A stretch of 20,934 bases of DNA from Acidobacteriota bacterium (lineage in GTDB: Bacteria > Acidobacteriota > Terriglobia > UBA7540). The position numbers and the translations under genes were made by a program. Under the pieces are notes generated by a model. The model searched no databases. It was not told where the DNA came from and saw nothing but the letters and a program-made list of their open reading frames with translations. Location: contig JAKAWN010000067.1 in NCBI GenBank assembly GCA_021827245.1, positions 1 through 20,934 on the forward strand. Direction: 5' to 3'. Shown one piece after another: positions 1 through 6,828 of this stretch; the stretch's first letter is position 1, and each line of letters opens with the position of its first letter.

Positions 1-23
1 ATCGCAGGGTTGAAAATCCCAGT

Positions 24-1307
24 TCAAGCTACACCACCTGCGGGGTGTGGCGTGGGTTCGACGCGGTAGCCGAGACTTCGGAGTTCGCGGATCATCCTGG
101 CGGTGCGTTTGTGCTTTGTCCTGCGGGCCGCGTCAGGGCCGCGTTCCTGGTAACGGACTGCTTGGTGCAGAAGCTTCCAGATGAGACGGCAAAGGCGATG
201 GGCGATGATGCCAATAGTTTGATTGTGCCCCAAGCGCACGACGTAGCGACGATAGAGAATTTGGAACAGGCTTCCTTTGGACCGGGCGGCAGCATTGGCG
301 GCTTGGTTGAGGATGCGGCGCATATGACGATTGCCCTTGGGGGAGCGATGGCTACGGCTGATACCCCCCGTCTCCTCCTCGCCGGGGCAGGCGCCGACCC
401 AGGAGGCGAGATCGCCCTCCGAAGGGAAAGCCGCGGCGGTGACGCCCACTTCGGCAATGATCTGCTGCGCCGAATCAGCTCCGAGGCCCGGCACTTCCGC
501 CAGCCGGTGCACCTGATCCTGATAGGCGTGAAGTCGGTCGGCCATCTCTTGATCAAGTTGGTGAATCTGCTTTTCGATCAGATCCAACTCTTCCAGCGCC
601 ATGCCCACCAGCCGCCGGTAGACGGGATTCAACTCGGCGCACGCGCCCAAGGCGTCGCGCAACGGTTCCGGCGTGGCTCGCAACTGAGCGTGGGCCAGCG
701 CCGCCACAGCGGTCGGATCGGCGGCACCCTCGGCGACCGCTCGCAGCATCCGCCGGGCGCTCACGCCCAGCAGATCGGAAACCAGACTGGACAGCTTCAG
801 GTGCGCCTCTTCGAGCAGGGCTTCCAGACGGTTTTGCAACTGGACGCGGTTGCGCGTCACTTGGTACTTGCGGCGCATCAGCGTTCGCCACAGTCTTTGC
901 TCGGCATCCGGCACGAAGCTCAGCTTCAGCTCGTGCGCGACCAAGCGTTTCACCAGACGTTCGGCGTCGGCGAAATCGTTCTTGCGCCCCCGCGGAGCGC
1001 GGTTCGATTGCGCTTGGGCCAGATGCAGAGTCCCCGAGGCGATGCGCGCGCCTTCCCGCTTCTCGGTGCGGGGCTTCCAAAACCGCTCCAGCGCACCCCA
1101 GACCGGCTTCCAGTACTGCGCGGTCGATTCCATCACCACTTCCTCGACCCCTTGCTCAACCAGCCAGTCGGCCAGCAAGCGCAGTTGCGCCGGATTACTC
1201 CCAAACTTGCGCCGTTCGAACTCCTATTCCCCGGCCACTTCAACCTCCGAGACAACCACTGCCAACATCCTTTTATGAACATCAATTCCTGCTATCCTGT
1301 AAGGCAT
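24..1307 (-). pseudogene. IS110-family transposase (DEDD recombinase), interrupted by an in-frame TAG
   Basis: The reading frame starts at ATG 1307 (MPYRIAGIDVHK), behind an excellent ribosome binding site (AAGGAGG, about 5 nt upstream), and runs to TGA at 24-26. Codon 28 (1224-1226) is TAG, so the intact downstream part begins only at codon 29; its first possible start is TTG at 1178. The N-terminal RuvC-like DEDD set is visible: D9 (GIDVHK), E60 (VMESTAQYW), and D111 and D114 (KNDFADAERL). The C-terminal transposase domain follows (VPGLGADSAQQI, then SPKGNRHMRRILNQAANAA, then AHRLCRLIWKLLH). The downstream piece lacks D9, so neither fragment should be active. In IS110 enzymes the serine of the C-terminal domain forms the DNA link; here the aligned position (codon 313, GEEETGG) is Thr. 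Full length, about 427 codons, is normal for the family. Family assignment is very secure. Loss of function is an inference and assumes TAG is read as a stop. Confidence 0.9.
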
Positions 1308-1546
1308 CGGCTCCTCCTTCTGGTGGGAGCGGAGAGCGTGCCTTCGATGACCTCATGCAGGGTTGCGGGCTATCGCTGCTCCCGCCAGGGGAGACCACGA
1401 CGCCCAATTATTCGCTCAACACGCACGCTCCGGATCAGACAGACCCACGGCCTCGATTGCTCCACTGCGATTTCGACCTCGCCGCTCTCAGCCAGTGCCA
1501 TCTTAACTCGAATCGATTTTCATAAGCTTTCGCGGGCCGGAGGCCC
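1308..1546 (-). ncRNA. Candidate IS110 left-end noncoding region / possible bridge RNA
   Basis: There is no gene between the transposase start and the terminator of the next gene. In IS110-group elements the noncoding stretch upstream of the transposase carries the bridge RNA. Visible structure includes a 7-bp inverted repeat, AGCGTGC at 1335-1341 pairing with GCACGCT at 1423-1429. It encloses a 5-bp hairpin, CTCCC at 1379-1383 with GGGAG at 1389-1393 and a 5-nt loop. The element's ends cannot be defined from this single copy because IS110 elements lack clear terminal inverted repeats. If this is an IS1111-type relative, the RNA would instead be at the other end, outside the window. The location follows family knowledge; the RNA itself is inferred. 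Confidence 0.35.
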
Positions 1547-1576
1547 TAAAAGACAGACCCGAGAAGCCCGGGTCTG
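1547..1576 (-). terminator. Rho-independent terminator of the PLP-enzyme gene
   Basis: An 8-bp perfect stem (CAGACCCG at 1554-1561 with CGGGTCTG at 1569-1576) has a 7-nt loop and, read on the - strand, is followed by TCTTTTA. It lies about 30 bp downstream of the stop of the leftward PLP enzyme. A second small hairpin (GGGCC/GGCCC at 1534-1546) follows. There is no T tract in the + direction, so it acts for the - strand only. Confidence 0.7.
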
Positions 1577-1608
1577 CGCCACCCGCGGTGCCGTGGCTAC
1601 ACACCTGT

Positions 1609-2913
1609 TCACACTTTTTCGAGGGCCAGTTCCAGGTCGCGGATGATATCGTGCCAGTCTTCCAGCCCGATGGAGAGCCGGATGCCTTCCGGGTGCATTC
1701 CGAAGGCGCGCTTCTGGGCCTCCGGCAGCGCGGAATGGGTCATGGAGAATGGATGCTCGACGAGGGTCTTGATTTGTCCCAGGCTCACCGCAAGGGTGAT
1801 GGAATAGGCGTGCTCGGCGAGGTAATCCACCAGTTTTTCCGCACGGGTCTGTTTGGTGTCCGCGCTTTTGAGCACGAAATAGAGCATGCTGCCGGGGGCG
1901 AACTTGCCGTCGGGATTGATCATCTGCCGCCTCGCCAGGTCCCTTTGCGGAAAGTTTTCTACGCCGGGGTAGCTGACGCTGGCCACCTTGGGGTGCTTCG
2001 AGAGAAAGTCTGCCACCCGCTGCGCCGTTTTCTGCATGTTGGTCATGCGCGTGGCGAGAGTGGGCAGGCCGTAGACGAGGACGTCCCAGGCGGCGCCCGG
2101 CGAGAGCACGCCGCCAAAATCCTTGCGAAACAGCATGATGAGGTTGTACCAATCTTTGGAGGCGATCACGGCGCCCCCAGTATCCGTGCCGAAACCGCCC
2201 AGGCCCTTGGTGAGGCTTTCCACCACGATATCCGCGCCCAGCATCAAGGGACGCTGGCAGTAAGGCGTGGCAAAGGTGTTGTCCACGATCACCAGCAGAC
2301 GATCTTTTTCCTCGCGTCCCTCGTTTGCGCGGTCTGCCACGCGGCGGATGGCTGCAATGTCGATCAATTCCAGGGTGGGATTGATGGGCGTTTCAAAATA
2401 GAGCACGCGCGTCGAGGGCGTGATGGCCTCGGCGAGCGACTCCGGCTTGAGGAAATTCGCGAATCGAGGCTGGACGCCGAAGCGGGGCAGCCAGTTTGTG
2501 ATCAGGCTGTAAGTGCAGCCGTAGAGAATCTCGTGCGCCAGGATTTCCTGCCCCTGCCGCAGGGCCGTACCCAGCGCGGCGCTGATGCCCGCCATGCCCG
2601 TCGCGAAGGTCACGCAGATTTCGCCGTCTTCGGCGTAGGCCAGATTCTCCTCCAGCATCGAGCGCGTAGGCTCATCCAGCCGGTCGTAAATGTAAATCGG
2701 GATGTGGCCGCTCAGCGCCTCGTCGGCGGAGGCGAATTGTACAAAACCCCGTGCTCCGCGCTCAAGCGAACTGAGCCGATACGCCGTCGTATGCGAGATC
2801 GGCGGCACAACGTGATGGTTATAATCCCACTTCTTGCTCTCAAAGTTCCCGTGAATCAGGTGTGTGCGCAGCCTGTAATCTTCTTTTGTTCGATGCGGTT
2901 TGCGAGCTCCCAT
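1609..2913 (-). CDS. Methionine gamma-lyase-like PLP-dependent Cys/Met metabolism enzyme
   Basis: This 434-residue protein belongs to the trans-sulfuration (Cys/Met_Meta_PP) family, cytosolic fold-type I PLP enzymes that cleave or exchange the gamma substituent of methionine or homoserine derivatives. The PLP Schiff-base lysine is K236 in SLTKGLGG. Other family marks are the Y-x-R-x-x-x-P-T phosphate motif (here YDRLDEPTR, with Glu in place of the usual Asn), DNTFATPYCQRPL, SLGQIKTLVEHP and GIRLSIGLEDW. Y131-G-C133 (LYGCTYS) matches the Tyr and active-site Cys typical of methionine gamma-lyase; cystathionine gamma-synthases usually have Gly there. This favours a lyase, but the exact reaction is not certain. 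The start at 2913 was chosen for AGGAGGT 5 nt upstream; 29 further codons are open upstream without such a site. The gene stands alone, has a terminator downstream and a leader hairpin upstream, and is divergent from the nitrilase gene. Confidence 0.88.
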   Translation of the reverse strand: MGARKPHRTKEDYRLRTHLIHGNFESKKWDYNHHVVPPISHTTAYRLSSLERGARGFVQFASADEALSGHIPIYIYDRLDEPTRSMLEENLAYAEDGEICVTFATGMAGISAALGTALRQGQEILAHEILYGCTYSLITNWLPRFGVQPRFANFLKPESLAEAITPSTRVLYFETPINPTLELIDIAAIRRVADRANEGREEKDRLLVIVDNTFATPYCQRPLMLGADIVVESLTKGLGGFGTDTGGAVIASKDWYNLIMLFRKDFGGVLSPGAAWDVLVYGLPTLATRMTNMQKTAQRVADFLSKHPKVASVSYPGVENFPQRDLARRQMINPDGKFAPGSMLYFVLKSADTKQTRAEKLVDYLAEHAYSITLAVSLGQIKTLVEHPFSMTHSALPEAQKRAFGMHPEGIRLSIGLEDWHDIIRDLELALEKV

Positions 2914-3223
2914 GGAGACCTCCTGCGGCATGACGTTCGAACTGGAATTTCTGTTGCGCGGGTGGCGCACACGTCGCTGGTTTGAGAAGTGTGCGGTCAC
3001 CGGTAATCAGGAAACAATACTGAAGCCGGTATACACCCCACGCAGATCAAATGCAAGGATTCTGCAATCCCGCAAGGTTGTTGTGGATGGGATGGAACGT
3101 TCCGTGCAGGTACGTAAACATTGGTTTTTGATATATGCAATCAGTGAAGCTGAGCGGGGTTAGAATGGCGAAGTGCCACAGGAAGAGCCGGAAATTTCAT
3201 TCGGCCGTGAGGGAGGGTAGGTG
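2914..3223. other. Divergent intergenic region, PLP enzyme / nitrilase
   Basis: No gene is supported here. It holds the leader hairpin (2961-3001). TAGAAT at 3161-3166 could serve as a -10 element for the rightward nitrilase gene, but I found no convincing -35 partner. An AT-richer stretch (3121-3140) precedes it. Confidence 0.5.
2961..3001 (-). promoter_or_regulatory. Leader hairpin of the PLP-enzyme gene
   Basis: CGCACAC (2966-2972) and GTGTGCG (2989-2995) form a perfect 7-bp stem with a 16-nt loop. It extends outward through a small internal loop by GGTG (2961-2964) pairing with CACC (2998-3001). The structure sits about 50-90 nt upstream of the start codon. It could be an attenuator, a cis-regulatory RNA or an operator dyad. 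It does not show the conserved core of a SAM-I riboswitch. The pairing is seen; the role is inferred. Confidence 0.4.
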
Positions 3224-4372
3224 ATGCAAAGGGAAAAGATAACGCGCCGTGGTTTCCTGGGCGCAACGGCGGTTGTGGGATGGGGAGGATTTGCATTGCC
3301 TGCCAAAGCGGGCGCCGGGGCAAATCCGGGATGCACGACGCGCGCAGAGGAATGGAAAAGCACTTCAGACCGGCCGCCACGGAAGGTGATTGTGGGGACG
3401 GTGATGCAGCCATTGTGGGTAAAGTATCCCGGCCTGGAACAACGCCTGCGCGAGTTGATGGTCCTCGTTGACAGCATGCATTCGCAGTCGCAGAAGCGGT
3501 TTGGCCGCGGCCTCGACCTCGGCATCCTGCCGGAAATCGCAGTGACGGGAGAAGTGCAACCCGGCCACGACGCATTGGGCACAGCGTTCGCACTTGAAGG
3601 GCCGGTGCAGGAGGCTTTTTCGCGCAAGGCGAGCCAGCACCATTGCTACATCGTGGCTCCGCTGTACCTGCTGGAGGATAAAGCGGCCGGGGTCTGCTCG
3701 AACGCGGCGGTCCTCTTTGGACGCAAGGGCGAAGTCGCGGGCATCTACCGCAAAGTGCACCTGGTTGTGGATTTGCGCACGGGCTCGATGGAACATGGCG
3801 CGACGCCGGGCAAAGAGGAGCCGGTCTTCTCATGCGATTTTGGGAAGTTGGGGATCCAGATCTGCTACGACATGAATTTCAATTCCGGCTGGAGAGAACT
3901 CGCGCACCAGGGCGCCGACATCGTGGCCTGGCCCTCGCAATCACCGCAGAGGTCAAGACCCGTCGCTCGCGCCATGGAGGGCCACTACTACATTGTTTCC
4001 AGCACCTGGCGGAACAACGCCTCGGTTTTCGAGCCCACGGGCAAGATCATTTCGCAGGTCCTGGAGCGGCCCGGCATGGGTGAGAGCGGCGGCGGGCTGC
4101 TTGAGAACAACGTTCTTGCGCAGGAAATCGACCTTAGTTACGCCATCATACCCTGGAGCACGGCGCTCAAGAATGGGGAATTCTTGGCCAAGACTTACGG
4201 AGATAGAGTCGGCTTCCATTATTACGAGGACGACGACCGCGGAATCTTCTGGTCCAATGACCCGCAAACGACTATTCGCCAAATGCTGCGCAGCCTGGAT
4301 CTGCGGGAAGAGCAGGAAGAGTTGCGAGCTGCTCGTGAGCGCTACCGTCGTGCAAGCGTTCCGGGTTACTGA
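3224..4372 (+). CDS. Tat-exported carbon-nitrogen hydrolase (nitrilase superfamily)
   Basis: This 382-residue protein begins with a twin-arginine signal (ITRRGFLGATAVVGW...ALPAKA), so it should be exported folded. The nitrilase-superfamily catalytic triad is complete: E104 (LPEIA), K177 (YRKVHL) and C214 (IQICYDMNF). Conserved flanks follow, including GADIVAWPSQSP and a strand carrying SSTWRNNASVFEPTGKII. Family members hydrolyse amides or nitriles through a Cys thioester; the substrate cannot be read from sequence. ATG 3224 is preferred over the adjacent GTG 3221 because GGAGG lies 7 nt upstream. An acidic stretch (YYEDDDRG) and a charged C-terminal helix end the protein. Most nitrilase-fold amidases are cytosolic, so the Tat signal is a notable departure and suggests an extracytoplasmic amide or peptide-like substrate. 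The next gene is 249 bp away and unrelated. Confidence 0.87.
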   Translation: MQREKITRRGFLGATAVVGWGGFALPAKAGAGANPGCTTRAEEWKSTSDRPPRKVIVGTVMQPLWVKYPGLEQRLRELMVLVDSMHSQSQKRFGRGLDLGILPEIAVTGEVQPGHDALGTAFALEGPVQEAFSRKASQHHCYIVAPLYLLEDKAAGVCSNAAVLFGRKGEVAGIYRKVHLVVDLRTGSMEHGATPGKEEPVFSCDFGKLGIQICYDMNFNSGWRELAHQGADIVAWPSQSPQRSRPVARAMEGHYYIVSSTWRNNASVFEPTGKIISQVLERPGMGESGGGLLENNVLAQEIDLSYAIIPWSTALKNGEFLAKTYGDRVGFHYYEDDDRGIFWSNDPQTTIRQMLRSLDLREEQEELRAARERYRRASVPGY

Positions 4373-4551
4373 AAACGCGGTTGCCGAAGGCCCGCTTCAT
4401 GCCGAGCCCTGCGAGAAATCTGAAATGGGAACCGTGCATGATTCCTCGTCGTCCTTCGCCTGCCCCTCAGCTTCGCTGATCGCAGTCACTTCGCGGCAAG
4501 TGATTGCGCCAGCCCGCCATGTCGGCGGGATACGGGGGTTCCACACGTGGC

Positions 4552-4580
4552 AGGACAAAAAGTTGAAATTCCGGTAGAAT
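4552..4580 (+). promoter_or_regulatory. Possible promoter of the STAS gene
   Basis: TAGAAT at 4575-4580 resembles a sigma-70 -10 box, and AGGACA at 4552-4557 is 17 nt upstream (4 of 6 matches to TTGACA). The start codon at 4622 is about 40 nt downstream. Seen by eye only. Confidence 0.3.
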
Positions 4581-4621
4581 CTCCCCAAATCTGATATCTT
4601 GCGCTCCGTGAGGGAATGGAT

Positions 4622-4981
4622 ATGGCGGAATCACCGATTTCGAAATCCGGCGGCGAGTGCACGATTGATGTCCGGTCCGAGGGTGACACGGTTATGGTGA
4701 AATGCAAGGGACGGTTGGTATTCGGCCAGACCGGCTTACTGCTGGACCCCCTCAGAGATCTCCTCCCCAAATCGAGGCGGGTTGTGATTGACCTGAGCGA
4801 GGTGAGTTTTATGGACAGCGCCGGCCTGGGTGCGGTAGTGCGCCTTTACGTCTCTGCGAAGACTTCGCACTGCGAGTTGCAACTGGTTAACCTGGCGCCG
4901 CGCGTACGGGAACTGTTCGGATTAGCCCGGGTCCTCTCTGTGTTTGAGCCGTACGGGGAGTACAACATAAGAATGCCTTAA
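4622..4981 (+). CDS. STAS-domain anti-anti-sigma factor (SpoIIAA/RsbV-like)
   Basis: This 119-residue cytosolic protein consists of a single STAS domain. The hallmark is the loop FMDSAGLGAVV following VVIDLSEVS. S66 is the residue normally phosphorylated by an anti-sigma kinase, which switches off binding to that partner. The C-terminal half (ELQLVNLAPRVRELFGLARVLSVF) matches the usual final strand-helix. ATG 4622 was chosen because AGGGA lies 6 nt upstream; ATG 4616 overlaps this site and would add only two residues. No RsbW-type kinase or phosphatase gene is adjacent, so its partner is encoded elsewhere. The frame stays open for 56 codons after the TAA, but I treat that as chance. Confidence 0.85.
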   Translation: MAESPISKSGGECTIDVRSEGDTVMVKCKGRLVFGQTGLLLDPLRDLLPKSRRVVIDLSEVSFMDSAGLGAVVRLYVSAKTSHCELQLVNLAPRVRELFGLARVLSVFEPYGEYNIRMP

Positions 4982-5512
4982 CCGCAGCGGGCAGCCAAGG
5001 TCAGTGCGTTTCTGAATGCGCGCTTTTCTTGCGGCATATCTCATCTGCAGCCACAAGATATCAGTCTGAATTGGCCAACGCAGGCTGTCGTAGACATTGC
5101 GAGGCAAGCGTCTGCGCCAACCGCCCAAAGCAAGGACAGCAGTAAGAATTAGGGCTTGACTTGAGGCAACCTCAGGGAGATGCTTTTCTCAGAGAGTGGG
5201 GCATGGAGGCGAGGGTTTTCATATGCGACTCCTCGAAGCTCCTGTCCGGCTGGAGACCAACGCTTATTACCCGCTTTCTGCCCACAAACAGAGAAGCCCG
5301 CCTTTCATGACGCTTGTCGGCCCAAGGTGTGATTCCTAGTCGCAATGGTTGACAGGAGCGAAGGGATGCCGGAGTCCGTCTGACAAAACAGTTATTTCTT
5401 CACGAGAGGCAGGGCAGAACCTCTTTGCATGTTTTGAGTGTCTGCAAGATAAGTGAAGTTCATCTCCTGCTTTAATGACGTCGCGACCAACGGTGGCAAA
5501 GGAGGATGTGAC
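4982..5512. other. Intergenic region without a supported gene
   Basis: No convincing gene lies in these 531 bp. A 33-nt segment (5092-5124) recurs with several mismatches at 6064-6096. A weak promoter for the CNB gene may be TTGCAT (5425-5430), a 17-nt spacer, and GATAAG (5448-5453). A small TGAGG-CAA-CCTCA hairpin is at 5162-5174. Confidence 0.4.
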
Positions 5513-5980
5513 ATGTTGATTGACAAACTGCAACATCACGAGCTTTTCGGGCTGCTGACCCCGAAGGAAGTGGAACGGCTCAGCAGCGCCTCGGGGGTTA
5601 TGAAACTGGGAAAGGGCGAAAGAGTTTACGCCTATGGGACTCCAGCAAGTCATCTGTTTGTACTCCTCAAGGGGAAGGTGGAACTGAGGAGACCGGCAAA
5701 GGGAGGACTCAGCTTCCTGGTGGACGAGGTCGCCGCGGAAGGGGTGTTCGGAGTTTCCTCCCTGACGGGCGGAGAGCGGTACATGTTGAACGCCGAGTGC
5801 ATAGAGAACTCGGAGGTGCTCAAGGTGGATACCAAGGTTCTGCGCCACATCCTGGATGCAAATCCCTCGACCGGCTACGCCGTCCAGAGGAGAATTTCTC
5901 AGATTTTCTTCAAGCGCTACGTGGATGCCATGGAGAAACTCCTGTCCATAGTCCTGGCGGTGCCCGTGGCGGCCGCATAG
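5513..5980 (+). CDS. Cyclic-nucleotide-binding-domain (Crp/Fnr-type effector domain) protein without HTH
   Basis: This 155-residue protein contains a single CNB jelly roll. HELFGLLTPKEVERLSSAS is the N-terminal helix, KGERVYAYGTPASHLFVLLKGKVELRR is the core beta region, and EGVFGVSSLTGGERYMLNAECIENSEVLKVD covers the phosphate-cassette region and last strands. Canonical cAMP-binding Arg and Ser residues of the cassette (RTA or RAA type) are not evident; the sequence reads GERYMLNA, so the ligand is uncertain. The frame ends soon after the C-helix (FFKRYVDAMEKLL) with a short hydrophobic tail, SIVLAVPVAAA, and has no helix-turn-helix. It therefore cannot act as a classical Crp repressor or activator by itself and may be a protein-interaction or signalling module. 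The start is well fixed by AAAGGAGG 7 nt upstream of ATG 5513. The stop is TAG. Confidence 0.82.
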   Translation: MLIDKLQHHELFGLLTPKEVERLSSASGVMKLGKGERVYAYGTPASHLFVLLKGKVELRRPAKGGLSFLVDEVAAEGVFGVSSLTGGERYMLNAECIENSEVLKVDTKVLRHILDANPSTGYAVQRRISQIFFKRYVDAMEKLLSIVLAVPVAAA

Positions 5981-6043
5981 GAGCGCCGTCCTCCTCTTTC
6001 TGCGATTTCGCGGAAGGACCGGCTTGCGACAAGCGTGAGAGCC

Positions 6044-6058
6044 TCTCGCTTTGCGAGA
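6044..6058. other. Small perfect hairpin
   Basis: TCTCGC-TTT-GCGAGA forms a 6-bp stem between the CNB gene and the PPC gene. There is no T tract, so a simple intrinsic terminator is not supported. It lies just before the 33-nt repeat copy at 6064-6096. Confidence 0.3.
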
Positions 6059-6131
6059 TCGCGGACACTGCAAGGCAAGCCCCTACGCCAGCCGGCGACT
6101 CAAACACTACCGAGGCAGGAGGGATTCTGAA

Positions 6132-6686
6132 ATGATGAAGACCCAAATGAAAATGCTCGTTCTGTTTATGATGACGGCGGGTGCGCTGTTCGCTCAGGAA
6201 ACGCGCTGGACCAAAGTTCATGGATCACCGAACCCTGCGGACGACACGAAGGCGAACAGCGAAAAGATTCCTGATGTCTACGCGATCACGGGCCACTTCG
6301 ATCGAATTGTCGTTCTCCGCTTGAAGTACAAAACCGACCTACTTGCGGGCATGCAAAAGATGGTGAAGCAGGAGCACATTCGAAATGGCGTGATTCTGGC
6401 GGCGCTCGGGTCCGTGCGCGGCTATGAAATCCATCAGGTGAGCAACCGCACCTTTCCTCCCCACGACACTTTTGTAAAGAATCCCACGAGGCCGGCAGAT
6501 TTGATCAGTATGAACGGTTACGTCATCGACGGCAGGGTCCACGCACACCTGACGCTGGCAACACCTGACAAGGCCATCGGCGGACATTTGGAACCAGGAA
6601 CCCAGGTGTTCACATTCGCTATCGTCACAATTGGGGTGATGAACGACGCCGATCTCAATCAGATTGACGACAGCACTTACCGCTGA
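6132..6686 (+). CDS. Secreted PPC/DUF296-domain protein
   Basis: This 184-residue protein starts with a Sec-type signal (MMKTQMKMLVLFMMTAGALFAQ, likely cut after the FA-Q region). A PPC/DUF296 domain follows, from about residue 50 to 175. It contains a conserved hydrophobic strand (DRIVVLRLKYKTDLLAGMQKM), GVILAALGSVRGYEIHQV, and the His-bearing core RVHAHLTLATPDKAIGGHLEPGTQV, whose histidines resemble the metal or ligand site of bacterial PPC proteins. PPC domains are known as trimerisation modules in plant AT-hook proteins and as stand-alone bacterial proteins without assigned reactions. There is no AT-hook here, and export argues against a DNA-binding role. AGGAGG lies 9 nt upstream of ATG 6132; a second ATG follows immediately at 6135. 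Confidence 0.85.
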   Translation: MMKTQMKMLVLFMMTAGALFAQETRWTKVHGSPNPADDTKANSEKIPDVYAITGHFDRIVVLRLKYKTDLLAGMQKMVKQEHIRNGVILAALGSVRGYEIHQVSNRTFPPHDTFVKNPTRPADLISMNGYVIDGRVHAHLTLATPDKAIGGHLEPGTQVFTFAIVTIGVMNDADLNQIDDSTYR

Positions 6687-6828
6687 AGCAGGGTACCTTC
6701 ATGCGGCACGGTTGATTCCGTGGCCTCTCGCAGGTTGTAGGCTAGGTGGATTCGAAGTCTGAATTTTCCTTGGCTTGTCGGAGGCCAAAACCCGCGGCCA
6801 GTAACGCACTGACTGCGGCTGCCGGCTC

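Noticed and set aside
45..1646. 533-codon open frame on the + strand
   Set aside because: It is antisense to the IS110 transposase, whose motifs are certain, and its translation is low-complexity without family features.
1588..2985. 465-codon open frame on the + strand
   Set aside because: It mirrors the PLP enzyme on the other strand; GC-rich codon use keeps the opposite frame open.
2914..3160. SAM riboswitch before the methionine gamma-lyase-like gene
   Set aside because: The conserved SAM-I core and kink-turn pattern are not visible; only a simple hairpin is supported.
4982..5152. C-terminal extension of the STAS protein by stop readthrough
   Set aside because: 56 open codons after TAA is plausible by chance at this GC content, and the STAS domain is already complete.
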